From: Quercus robur
Lineage: Eukaryota > Streptophyta > Magnoliopsida > Fagales > Fagaceae
Assembly (NCBI RefSeq): GCF_932294415.1
Contig: NC_065541.1
Coordinates: 54,476,290 to 54,540,289, forward strand
Direction: 5' to 3'
Length of the DNA stretch: 64,000 bases
The notes under the pieces were generated by a model. It was given only the letters and a program-made list of their open reading frames with translations, ran no database searches and was not told the origin of the DNA. A program made the translations under genes and the position numbers. This document shows, one piece after another, positions 13,143 to 24,331 of the stretch (the stretch's first letter is position 1; every line of letters starts with the position of its first letter).

Positions 13143-15696
13143 TTAACTTCCATGTTTCCAGAAGACACGAATATGGAGGCCTCCATCAATGTGAAGATTA
13201 AGCATTGTCCTGTAATCAACAGCTTTCTTATCATCGCTTAATTTGAACACGTAACAGCCTAACAGGACTGTGGAGAAGATCTTCATCTGCGGAGAAGATC
13301 TTCATCTGCCAATAAGCAAATTCCTTTCCTAGACATATTCTCGGGCCACCCTGTTAACCAGCACCATGAGAGACTTGGTTTAGTACCACTAGTCATCTTT
13401 TTAATATTGAACTGAACTTGAATTGAAGGTCACACCCTAGACATGTTATGTTACTATACTTGCACTCTGATGTGCATTATGTTGCTTCACAGTAAGTCAA
13501 GCAATGGCCAGAAGAGCTAGTAGTGAGCTTGCGCTTGAAGCATGATTCATGAGTTTGAAATTTTACAGAAAAAACATCTACTAACCTGGAATGCAGTAAA
13601 CTTGAAAGGGCTTTCTTGCCGGAATAAACCATACTCATCAAGCCACCTCTCTGGTTTGAATTCTTCTGCATCATTACCCCAAATGAATCTCATCCTGCCC
13701 ATTGCATACGGTTGGTAAGCCACCATATCTCCTTTCCTCACGCTAAAACCATCAGGCAGAGTATCATCAGAAAAGCAGATCTTTGCATCCTGTATCCAAA
13801 GGGGGCAGATAACGTAAAAGGCATGGACCATAGTTAATATTATGGTTAGATTAAATTCACTATTTCCTAACAACTTAAACTTTTGGAATAATTAATAATT
13901 TATTATGGTATCAAAGTAGGTGATCCAAAGTTTGAACCTCGTCTCCACTCCACCATCTGTTTAAAAATTTTAAGAATTTAAATAATTATGTCACATTATT
14001 CGGGAATTGTTATGCATAGCTTGGTATTTCATTTCACTATTTGGATGCCAAAAATTTTCAGATTTGAAGAAATTTGTCTGTCCTTTCTGTTAAACTAACC
14101 AACATGGGTTTCCAAGGAGAAAATTCGTCACGTGCTGATACATATGGTCAATTTTTTCCTTACCACTGGAAGTGGGGGGTAAAGTCTGATAGTTTCAGTT
14201 ATAGCTGCATGGAGATACTGCATCTTTCCTAGAGTTTCCTCATTCATGCTGGCTGCAAACTCAGCAAAATTATCTATTTCACTCATTTTGGTTGCATCTT
14301 TCACTTCCTGTGCAACCATATCTTGCAAGCTAGGATGCCTGCAGAGCATGTAAATGAGACAGGAAAGTGTTGTTGCTGTTGAGTCTTTGCCAGCAGATAT
14401 GAAGTTAAGAATAATATCTCTCAAATATTTTGTACTGGTCTCGCTTACTTGCAGAAACCTTGACAAAATGTCTTCTTTCTTCATCTGCACAGATAAATAA
14501 ATTGACAAACTAAGATCAAGGCTTTACCCAACTGATATTGAGGTATGGTGTGATTCACTTAGAGCTGAATCGTTTTCTGAATCATGCATACGCTGAACCT
14601 TAATATGGATTAGCTTATATACAAAATTGTCAACTACTTCGATATTTTTCTTTAGTGCTGCTTCTGATCCAATAATTAGAAACCTCTTCATTTGCCAAAA
14701 GATATCAACATATTGCCAAAGGATCAGTGCACTAGAATCATCAAAAGATTTGCCGAAATTGTTGCATTCTTCACTTGAAGCACACATGCTATCTAGCTCT
14801 ACTCCAAATGCAACTTTAAAAATTGAATCTAGAGTTGATTTCATAAAGAGATCCTGCAGTCATTATATGGTTGGAACTCAGATGGGATCATCGGATTCAT
14901 ATGCAAATCTTGAGTGTAGCATACTCACCTGAATATCCATTATCTGGTTGGAGTTAGCAATCTCATACAATATATGAGCAAGTTTTGCCACATTCTTTTA
15001 TGCTGCTGTAGTTCCTCAATATCTTTGTGGAGAACTCATAACTTGATACCTTCCTCTGTTGGCGCCACTTATTGCCATCAACTGTGAAAATTCCATCACC
15101 TAACAAATCCTTCAGAATGCTGTTATGGTAACAATTCTGCACAAAGTTTCAGAAAATGTTTAATATTATATACCTTCCTTTATCATCTACTGGAGATGCC
15201 ATAATTTTTTAGGTAATAGGCTGAACTAGCGAGCTTCAACCAGCTCGGGATGCCAGTGCTAACGTTAGTAATTGATAATCCAGCTACCAAATATGTAATG
15301 TGATAAGCGGCATTGTCTTTCTATATCTGTACGTAGATAAATACACCGTCTTATCTTTCAAATAATTTTATTTCTGTCAGCAAGTCATGCATTTTGTGAA
15401 TCAAGTTATACCTTGCCATAATTGTTGAAATTTGTTTTAAGTATATACTCAACATTTGCTGGGTCAGTCGTATAGATCTCATTCCTAAAAGGGCTGAGCA
15501 GCCTGTAGGTCTTATACTTCCAAGCAAGATCAGTCATATAGTGCTGCAACCTATTGAAATTCAGAAGCTGGTTAAATATGGTGCCACCAATAGGATGATA
15601 CTTCTTCCCATGCTTTTGCTGCAATTTCCTGGAGAAAATAAAGATTAAGAGAAGAGGTAGGATTATAGCTAACATGGGATCGGAAAGAAAATCCAT
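13143..15696 (-). pseudogene. CYP704-family cytochrome P450 pseudogene A
   Basis: The exons parallel intact gene B: 15696-15412, 15136-14929, 14853 to about 14540, 14484-14164, 13789-13586 and 13350-13143. Recognisable parts are the N-terminal membrane anchor (MDFLSDPMLAIILPLLLIFI), WRQQRK, the I-helix AGKDST, ETIR (ExxR), PERW and the heme loop GGPRICLG. Two frame-breaking changes are visible against gene B. Exon 2 lacks 8 nt after ...LRNYSS (near 14990-15005), which brings a stop soon after. The last exon carries a direct 19-nt duplication of GGAGAAGATCTTCATCTGC (13273-13310). The exon 3 donor is also not clean. The start codon, promoter and other junctions persist, so the loss looks recent. 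Sequencing error could mimic one lesion, less easily both. Confidence 0.8.
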
Positions 15697-15849
15697 GCAC
15701 ACTGTATTGGATAACAAATAAGAGTTGTTCATGAGTTTTATAGAACAATTGGTGTCGGTGCTTGCATTGGACTACCCCGGCTGGAGAGATTCAATGACAG
15801 GATGGGAGAAAAAAAATTCCAAAAATGCTGTTGGCATTCCGATTTGATT

Positions 15850-15905
15850 CCAAAATGACTACTTTCTTCTGTCTTCAAAGAGGACAGAAGAAAGTATATA
15901 ACGCG
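15850..15905 (-). promoter_or_regulatory. Presumed promoter of pseudogene A: TATA-like box and short hairpin
   Basis: On the minus strand a TTATATAC box lies at about 15895-15902, some 200 bp before the ATG. Just downstream is a TTCTGTC...GACAGAA inverted repeat (about 15869-15891). The same hairpin and a TATATAAT-like box recur in the duplicated copy at 16235-16560. Promoter function is inferred from position. Confidence 0.35.
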
Positions 15906-16234
15906 CCAATTAAGTCAGTGGTATGATTCACTCTATGCACTTTTTCATATGTTTAAATCATCCTCTTCCCGAAAGACAAGTTTTCCTCCGAACTGGGTTA
16001 GAAGAATCTCATTGAGACCATTACATGATAGTTCGTAAGACCATCCACGTATATTAAATCACATAATATAATAGCTCATTTAAATAAGTCACATGACTAT
16101 TAAATAGCTCATGAGCCTCATGTGACCACAAGCACATATGAATATTTCTTTGAGTTACCAAAAAGTGTGTTGGAGGAACTTTTCCCAAATTGGCTTGGAG
16201 GAAAAATCTGACCCTTGCTGAACTAGAATCAAAC

Positions 16235-16560
16235 CATGACATGGGGTCAGAAAGGAAATCCATGCAAACTATATGGGATAACAAAGAAAGGGTTGTTCAT
16301 TGGTTCTATTGAGGAAACTGGTGTCAGTGCTCGCATTGGACTTCCCTGGCTGTAGAGATTCGCTGGCAGATTGGGTAAAAAAATGCCAATAAGTGTTGCT
16401 GGTTTATGGATTTGGATTCCAATATGACTACTATTTTCTGTCTTCAAAGAGGACAGAAGAAATTATATATGAGGCTAGATTAATGGAAATAAGAGTCAGT
16501 GGTACGATTCACTTTATGCACTTATATATGTTTAATCTGCCTTCTCTTAGTCTTACTGAA
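16235..16560 (-). pseudogene. Stray duplicate of the CYP704-A promoter and first codons
   Basis: This stretch aligns with 15670-15990, including the coding start MDFLSDPM, the 5' leader, the TTCTGTC/GACAGAA hairpin and the upstream TATA region. After the eighth codon the sequence leaves P450 homology (SWFDSSSARV...). It is therefore a truncated tandem copy of a P450 5' end, with a promoter-like region but no gene body. Confidence 0.65.
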
Positions 16561-16970
16561 GCATAATCAAACAATGATCATGTATTCATGTTTAACCTTA
16601 TGAAAGGTCCAAATAATGCTTAATGGGCCTCGTTCACTCCTCTCTTATGGGGAAAAAAAAGATTCTATGTATTTCTCAGTTTCACTCAAATCTTCTAGCA
16701 ATTATCAATAGTGATGTGTCCTATGTCAAAGTGACTCTTTGAAAAGGTACACATCTCGGATTAGTAAGAAATTAAGAATCTAACTAATGTAATTGTTCGG
16801 CAAAAGAAAAACTAATCTAATTAGAGAAAGGAGTAGATTTTCAAAAGGTTATTGTGGGTTCCTCAATGCCAAAACAAACCTCCAGCATCTTTCCTTTTTA
16901 ACTTGTAAACTAGGTAAAAAGGGGACTTATTTCTCATAGTGATTCAGAGCAAAATTAAAATTTTAATATC

Positions 16971-17164
16971 AATTAATATTGCTATTTTTAAAACAAATTT
17001 TGACAATACAACACCTTCAAAAATTGCACCTTCAAGCCATCATTTCATTTAAAACCATGAGTTGAAGAATTAATATTGCTGTTTTTAAAACAAATTTTGA
17101 CAATACAACACCTTCAAAAATTGCATCTTCAAGCCGTCATTTCATTTAAAACCATGAGTTGGAG
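16971..17164. repeat. Tandem duplication, 2 x 97 bp
   Basis: Two adjacent copies begin at 16971 and 17068 with AATTAATATTGCT and end before ATGAGTTG. They differ at only a few positions. Non-coding. Confidence 0.75.
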
Positions 17165-19113
17165 ATGAATTTCATGCTTAGTTAGCAAGGGAAAATATTC
17201 TCTTCCACTCATTTTGATGCGCTAATATACACAATATTTCACAATTGATGTGCTGATATACATATTTTAAGAGGCAAAAAGGAAATATCCATGTTAAAAA
17301 CATGAGAGTGGATATGAAAGAATCATTATCCAATTTGTAATTGCCATGATGTATACAAATTGAAATCACATGTTAAAGATGAGTTTTTACTGTGATGTGA
17401 AATTGGAACATGTAATTTTAGTGATATATAAAACTACATCTTCAAGATGTTATTTCACTAGGAGAGAAATCTCATCTTCAACGTCATTTCACTATAGATA
17501 TAAGGTGAGTATTAGAGTTTGGTTTAGTTTTTGGGCTTTTTGAAAAAATGGCAATTTATAATTGCTACTCAGAGCAAAAGTGCACTTATTCACATTTACA
17601 AGACTAAAAAAAGCATGATTTCAAAATATCACCAAATGCTCTATACTCACGTTTTCAAACTGCCAACGTGATTTTGGTCCAAAAAACTCTAACCAAACGG
17701 GCACATAAATTAGAACCCTCCCTCCTTCCAAAATCAAAATGTGAAGTAGAAGCACATAATAGCCTCCCGGATCTTAGATCTTGCCTAGCCTTATCACTGT
17801 ATAAAAATAATAATAAAATATAAAAAACTTTGGGTGGCCTGGTAGAATTTCTTTTAAAAAGGAAAATCAATTGCATAGTGAAATCATAGGTTGAACAATT
17901 GATTTCACTGTGGGGGTGAAATTGTGGGTACACCCAATTTCACTAAATGGAGTAAAAATCATACCTGCAATTTTATGCTACTAATGTGCCCTATACCTGC
18001 CATTTTGCAGTTGTTTTCGAGATACCATTTTGAAACTGCATTTCAATAAAATCTTAAATTGAGAATACAATTTCAAAAACTGTGATATTTTAAAAATTAT
18101 TTCAGAACAACAATATTTTTATAATTTGATATCAAAATTAAAATTTTACTCAAAATCACTCCTTTTCTCATCATTATTGAACCTCTTTCCCTCATTTTAT
18201 GTCCATCGTGAAGGTTGACAATGGCCAATTTATGGCAATTTAAAATCATTGCAAATCAATTTAAAATTGTCTTCCAAGACTCCATTTGTTTGGGCACATA
18301 ATATTTTTGGAAAAAAAAATTTCTTCACATTTTTTAGTGTAATTGGAAATTTCTAATTAATAGAAAACATGTTCATAAACAACAGAAAAACACACCAAAA
18401 TGATAATTAACAGCTCACATTTTATAGAAACATAATTAATTTTCTAAACCAAGTCTATGCCCACTCCCAACTTCCATCACCCTCCCCACTCCTGTGTTGC
18501 CACCTTCATCCCCTTCCCCCTTCTCCAAGTCATCACCACCACCACCACCACCTTCCTCTTCATCAGTGGCACTACCACCTTCCTCCCTTTAGTCCCCTAC
18601 GTTGCTACTACTACATCCCTTCCCCTGCTCCTTGATGCTACCACCATCACTTCTCTCCATCCCTCCTCTCATTCCCACTTGCCGCCATCCTCGCCACCAC
18701 CATCATCTCCCATGCCCCCCAACCACCCCCCCCCCCCCCACCAAAACTACTTTGTGCCAACAACACCATTGCCTACCCCACCTTCACTCACCAATCGATT
18801 ATAGTTGTGAACTAGAGAGGGGAACAATAACAACAATACAAATCCACTCTAGAATTGTTACCGATATTATGATGATAGTGCGCCTTGATAATTTGAACGG
18901 TTCTTTATTTATAATGGCAAGCTTAGACTCATTGATCTTATTTTATATAATCACATAAAAAGTCTTACATCAATCTTTGTATATTACAATACACTTTTTC
19001 TCTTTTAGGGACTCTAGCAATAGAAAATTGCCATTAAACAATGAATATTTTAAATACAAAGAATTTATATATATGTCAGATGGTATTTATTTCCACGCTC
19101 ATAAGATACCATG
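17165..19113. other. Intergenic AT-rich region with a C-rich low-complexity tract
   Basis: There is no supported gene. The tract at 18457-18790 is C/CA-rich, with a (CAC)n run near 18533-18552 and a poly-C stretch near 18727-18740. Open frames there are Pro/Thr/His low complexity. The segment 18770-18960 is homologous to the DNA on both sides of the hAT element at 52475-53702 and represents the uninterrupted state of that sequence. Confidence 0.55.
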
Positions 19114-22100
19114 CTACTTTCCACGCCTGTGGAAGGCTCGAATTTCGAGACCTCCATCTATGTGAAGATTAATCATTGTCCTGTAATTGACAGTTCTGTT
19201 TTTGTTAGCCATTTTGAACTCGAAACAGCCTAACAAGACAGCCGAGAAGATCTTCATCTGCCTATAGGCAAACTCCTTTCCTAGACAAATTCGTGGCCCT
19301 GCCTGTAAACCAGTAGAAATTTAATTTTGGTTTCTCCAACAAGAAGACAACAGACTTTAACTTTCTACACTAGAGGTGACTTTGCATCAAAGGAAAATTG
19401 TAAATTTGTACGGCTACACGTTTACGTTACTTCAAAGACAATTCAATGTTAGCCACAAAAATTAAACATGTCTATGATGAAGATGAGCCTAAAGCATGAA
19501 AAAGTAGAAATGCAATATGTCCCAACACAATTTTCACTAACCTGGAAGGCTGTGAACTTAAAAGGGCTCTCAGGCTGGAATATTCCTTCTTCATTGAGCC
19601 ATCTCTCTGGTCTGAATTTCTCAGTGTCATCACCCCATATGAATTTCATCCTACCCATTGCATAAGGTTGGTAAGCCACCATATCTCCTTTGTTCACACT
19701 GTATCCATCTGGTAGAGTATCATCAGAAAAGCATATCTTTGCATCCTGTAAGCAAAGAAATCTAAGGTTTAGAATTACATTTGGGGGAATCATGTCAAAT
19801 AAGTGGGAACCTACTAGGAAGCTGCTCTCAGACATTTGGGAAACTAATGGTGGCAATGTACATGTCCTTATTAGTTAACAACCAATGAATATGCAGTGTT
19901 ACTTTGCAGTAAAAGGAAGAATAGTGTGATTCTAGATATTGAAAAATTTCGGTGAACCATTACTTTGGAACCACGCACATGGCACATGTTGGTTTTAAAG
20001 AGGAAATAATGAAGAAAAGGCATGCAGTATTTCATGTGCAGTTATGAAATGCTGACAGTAGATATAGTCAGATTTCCTTACCACAGGAACTGCAGGATAG
20101 AGTCTGAGAGTTTCAGTGATCGCTGCATGGAGATATTGCATCTTTTCTAGAGCTTCTTCACTAATACTGGCTGCAAACTCAGCATAGTTTGTGATCTCTT
20201 TCATGTTAGTAGCTTCCTTCACTTCTTTTGCAATTTTCAACTGCACAGCAGGATGCTTGCAGACCATGTAAATAAACCAAGCAATTGTGGTTGCTGTTGT
20301 GTCTTTTCCAGCTATGATGAAGTTAAGAATTATATCTCTTAAGTATGTTGGATCAGTGTCTGTCACTTGCAGAAACCTTGATAGAATGTCTTCTCTCTTC
20401 ATCTGCATTGTGCATGATAACAAATTTATCTCATGGATGTACAAACTAATACGAAACAGGAACTTTTAGCTAAAGTCTACTCACAGAAGATTCGTCCTCT
20501 GAATTCTTCATTTGCTCAATCTTGCTGTGGATTAGCTTAAAAACGAAATTGTTAACAAGTTTGGTGCTCCTTTTTAAGGTTGCTTCTGATCCGATATTTA
20601 GAAACTTCTTGATCCTCCAAAAGATATCAACATAACGAAAAAGGGTCATTGCACTTGAATCATTGAAGGCATTGCTGAAATTCTTGCCTTCTTCATCTGA
20701 TCCACACATGCTGTCTAATTCAATTCCAAATGCAACTTGGAACAATGAATCCATAGTTGATTTCATCAATAGATCCTACACAAATAATTAGAGTTAGACA
20801 ATGCGCAATAACATAAGGAATTAGCCTCTTCGTGAACACTGAATTGTCCAAAACTTACTTGAATATCCAATATCTGGTTGGTAGTTGCTGCTTCAGACAC
20901 TATATTAGCAAATTTTGCTGCATTTTTTCTGAAAATCTTACTACTAAAGTCCCTCAACACCTTTGTGGAGAACTCATGGCTTGATATCTTCCTCTGTTGG
21001 CGCCACTTGTCACCATCAACTGTGAAAATCCCATCACCTAGAAGGTCCTTCAGATTCATGTAGTTATACAATCCCTGCAGAAAGTGTTGAGATACAGAAC
21101 TTTAGCCTTCAATCCCAAATACGTATTCTATCTCTCAAGCATTGCCAAAATTTGAACTTCAATCCTCATAAAAATAGTAACATACCATATGCAGTGCTTG
21201 AGGAAAATAAGTCACATAAATCATGTTGAAAGTTTGCAAATCACTGTTGTTCTTTCAGCACAAAAGTGCAAAATGGATTTCTCTAACCTTCTTTGGAAAT
21301 ATCAAATATTCGTAACTTTTTAGTTTCATTAACCTCGTGTCATGGAATTTTTACAAAGGGATAGCTTATTGATTTTACATTCACAATGAAAGACTAATCT
21401 CATGTCTCAACAAAATTACATTTCTAACGCTTTTGTTATTTAGTACTATATATAAAGTGGTCCTTGATATCGTATCTTACCAAATGCAGACAATTGGTTA
21501 CAAGTTTTTAAATGACTTGCAATTAATCTATATTGCCATGGTAAATTTATAATCGACCTAGCAAGAATTTAGATGATTATAATAGAGTAATTCTATGACC
21601 ACATCATTTACCACACACTTTTCTGCAACTATGTTATGTGGCAGACCGGCTATTTATCACTTTCACATGCACATGGACCGCCACCTTTTTTCTACCGCTC
21701 ATCCACATCAGAGCTGTGGCAAAGATATGGTATAAATGGGTGTGTTCCTAAATTTTTTCTCATAGCAATACTTGTAGAAGCACATGGTATATGCCTACTA
21801 AAAAACTATCTGTCAGTTTTAATTACTTAAAATGCAAGCACATGGTATGTCTACCAAAAAACTTGAATTGACTTTAGACTAAGATAATTTTCCCCAATAA
21901 ATTGATTACGTTATTCCAGTTGAAACCTTAGTTGTGGTGTAAATTAATTGCCACCCATTGGTTTTGCTTTATAGAATTCATAAATTCCAAAGGAAAAGGA
22001 AAAAAAATTCATATTATAAGTAACATTTTATAATTGTAAACCCAGTAAGAGACGATGAGGACCAACCTTGCCATAGTTGTCAAAGTTTGTTTTGAGTATA

Positions 22101-22366
22101 TACTCAACATTTGCAGGATCCGAGGTGTATATCTCGTTTCGCAGTGGGCTGAGCAGCCTGTAGGTCTTGTACTTGGTAGCAAGAGCAGTCATATAGTGGT
22201 GCAACCTATTGAAGTGGAGTAGCTGGTGAAATATGGTACCTGCAATAGGATGGTACTTCTTCTTTCTCGTACTTTTGTTCAGCTTCCTGGCTAGGATATG
22301 GAGAACTAGAAGAGATACGAGAAGAGCCAAAGCAGTTAAACATATGGGCTTTGAAAGAAAATCCAT
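19114..22366 (-). CDS. CYP704-family cytochrome P450, intact gene B
   Basis: There are six exons: 22366-22067, 21074-20859, 20775-20485, 20402-20082, 19745-19542 and 19302-19114. All are phase-0 GT-AG, giving 506 aa ending HRRGK. The N-terminal helix (about residues 7-27, LTALALLVSLLVLHIL) would anchor it in the ER membrane. Further landmarks are WRQQRK in the C-helix, AGKDTT in the I-helix (O2 activation), ETLR (K-helix ExxR), PERW, and FQAGPRICLG with the heme-ligating Cys. Family members of known function hydroxylate fatty acids at or near the omega end (CYP704B in pollen-wall monomers). The substrate of this branch is not known to me. The start MDFLSKP aligns with pseudogene A, and the length is normal for the family. 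Gene and pseudogene A share all intron positions, so they are tandem duplicates. Confidence 0.9.
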
Positions 22367-22699
22367 GGAGGTAAGGTAGGTGATAGTCAAAGGGTATGCC
22401 TGTGATAAAGAGGTCTGCTTTGTAGAGATACACTCATACACCTGACCATATGTACATGGACTATTAAGCCAAAAAAAAAAAAAGGGACATAAAAAAATGA
22501 TGTATAAAACAAAGACAATGGAGTGATGGACTTTTTGAGCTTCACGGATAATGGTTGTGGTGGACCATGTGTTGTGACGTGTATCTTTCCAGCAATAAGT
22601 AAGTTTTCGGATTCTCAATGATCAAAGTGCCTTTTTCGGTAAATCCAAACTTTCCTTAAGAAACACAAATAAAAGTCTCTTGATTCCTGAATCCATAGG

Positions 22700-22990
22700 C
22701 AAAATAGCCAAATACCATCTTTCACTGAAATATTTAGCGATTTATTACTGATCGTAAAATATTTAATAATATATCACTGTTTTAAAACTCAAATTTATGA
22801 AGCTCAAGTTTTACATGGATCTCGAATTTATGAAAATCAAGTTATAAATGTGACATGGTGGCATAACTGATCTAGCATTTTATAAATTAAAAGTCTACAT
22901 AGAACTCGAGTTCCTTGTAACATGAAACTTGAGCTCTTGAAACTCGAGTTTCTTTAAAATTTGAACAAGTGAGAAATAAGCTCAGATTCA
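22700..22990. mobile_element. CTCGAG-rich element, second copy
   Basis: The left part (AGCCAAATACCATCTTTCACT...AAATATTTAGC) matches the reverse complement of the right end of the copy at 36040-36330. It is followed by ACTCGAGTT and CTTGAGCT motifs. Non-coding. Confidence 0.5.
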
Positions 22991-22999
22991 TATGCCTTT

Positions 23000-23219
23000 G
23001 TACTTAAGGCGACTCAATAGGTGATGCAATTGATGCAATCGCCTAAGTCTCCCAAATAAAAGAAGACCCTCACTTGTAAAAAAAAAAAAATATATATATA
23101 TATATATAATATTTATCTATATATTTTAATTTTTAAAAAAATTAAGTACTTTATTGATCAATAAAATGCATTAAAAATGCCACATTGTATCCTAAAATGT
23201 AGAAGATTAAAAAGGAAAA
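23000..23219. repeat. Left half of a duplicated host unit, interrupted by the Tat element
   Basis: The sequence from AGGTGATGCAATTGATGCAA to AGAAGATTAAAAAGG recurs at 34215-34420. There it continues directly into the DNA that here lies on the far side of the retrotransposon. The last five bases, GAAAA (23215-23219), are the target-site duplication. Confidence 0.75.
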
Positions 23220-23839
23220 TGTAAGAACCAAGTGCAAGACTTCTGGACCTTAGGTCACTTGGGTTCACAATTTATTTGTAGTGGGCTTAAGTATTTCCTA
23301 CAATGGGTCGTTCTCGGCAGAGAGACTCAAAGTAACACTCAGTTGATACCCTCTCCTTGACTGTTTTCTCTCAATTTTTCTGAACCCCTTCTTCTTCCAA
23401 CTTTCTTCTATTTATAGCTTAGGTTAGTGGGGAGATTATGATTACAGCCACCGTTAGTGCTACTGGAGGTCCAATATTATCTGATTAAAGTGGGTGTTTA
23501 GGTGAAAGGGCGGTGCAGCATTTACGACCTTGGAACTTGGCTCCATCTTGACCGACTATGTTCGGCAACTCAGTTCCCTGGGAATATCACAATTTCCCGG
23601 GCACAGCTCGCATATTTGACCGGGAACGTTTGTCCGATCACCTCTTGGAATTCAATACCCTACGCTTGTTCGCACATGAAGGAAGCTCCAAGAAGGGCGC
23701 AGGACAACCGGACTTTTCTGCTGGACCTTTGCCCAAGGCTGGTATGGGCCTCGGCCCGGGGCCTGCGTGGGATTGGGCCCAGGGCCTGTATGGGACAGGG
23801 CCCAGGGCCTGTGTGGGCCTGGGATCTCGGTGCCGTACA
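23220..23839 (-). repeat. 3' LTR of the Tat element
   Basis: 620 bp, reading TGTACGGCACC...CTTACA on the minus strand (TG...CA). It is nearly identical to 33223-33842. Confidence 0.95.
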
Positions 23840-23852
23840 ATAGCCCCCCCTT
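23840..23852 (-). other. Polypurine tract (PPT)
   Basis: AAGGGGGGGCTAT on the minus strand directly abuts the start of the 3' LTR. This is where the plus-strand primer is expected in LTR retrotransposons. Confidence 0.75.
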
Positions 23853-24129
23853 GATTCATACTCGGTCGCCGAGAAGAATCAAGGAGCTGTTTGGGCCTCT
23901 TGACCTCGGGAACCTTCTTGTCTGGGACTTATGACTGTTACTTTTTACTAATATTCTCAAAAGACGCGCCGTCTCGCGGCGCCAGACGCAGTCGTCATTA
24001 TTGCTTGACGGTTCGTGGACCGAAGCGGCGCGCGAATCGGTTACGTTTGGCAGTCGCTGGGTCGCTCGTAAATTGTGCCCATTTATTGCTTGAATAAACG
24101 TTTCTTCTCCCCCCACTTCTTTTTGGCTT

Positions 24130-24137
24130 TATAAATA
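24130..24137 (+). promoter_or_regulatory. TATA box for the antisense gene
   Basis: TATAAATA lies about 200 bp before the antisense ATG at 24332, in the orientation opposite to gag-pol. Its spacing suits a transcript starting near 24160 with a leader. Inferred from sequence only. Confidence 0.5.
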
Positions 24138-24331
24138 GTCCCTCTCTGAACACCATTCCATTTTTCCTTCGCCTCTGATCTTTAGTGCTTACTCTCTGCC
24201 GACCACATTTATGTGCGCTTGCTTGCTCAGCGTTCTTTTCCTCCTTAGAACCCAAAGTAAGTCTTTCTTCCCCTTCCTGTTCCTTCAGCTTTGTTTCTTT
24301 GAGTTCACTCTTGTAGTTTTAGGCTTTATAG

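Noticed and set aside
18457-18958. Pro/Thr/His-rich open frames
   Set aside because: Driven by CAC and C-rich runs, with no domain, exon junction or conserved start.
23502-23859. Open frames in the LTR (GPGPxPxALG-like)
   Set aside because: Both LTRs carry them on both strands, and they come from GGGCCCAGGGCCTG repeats.
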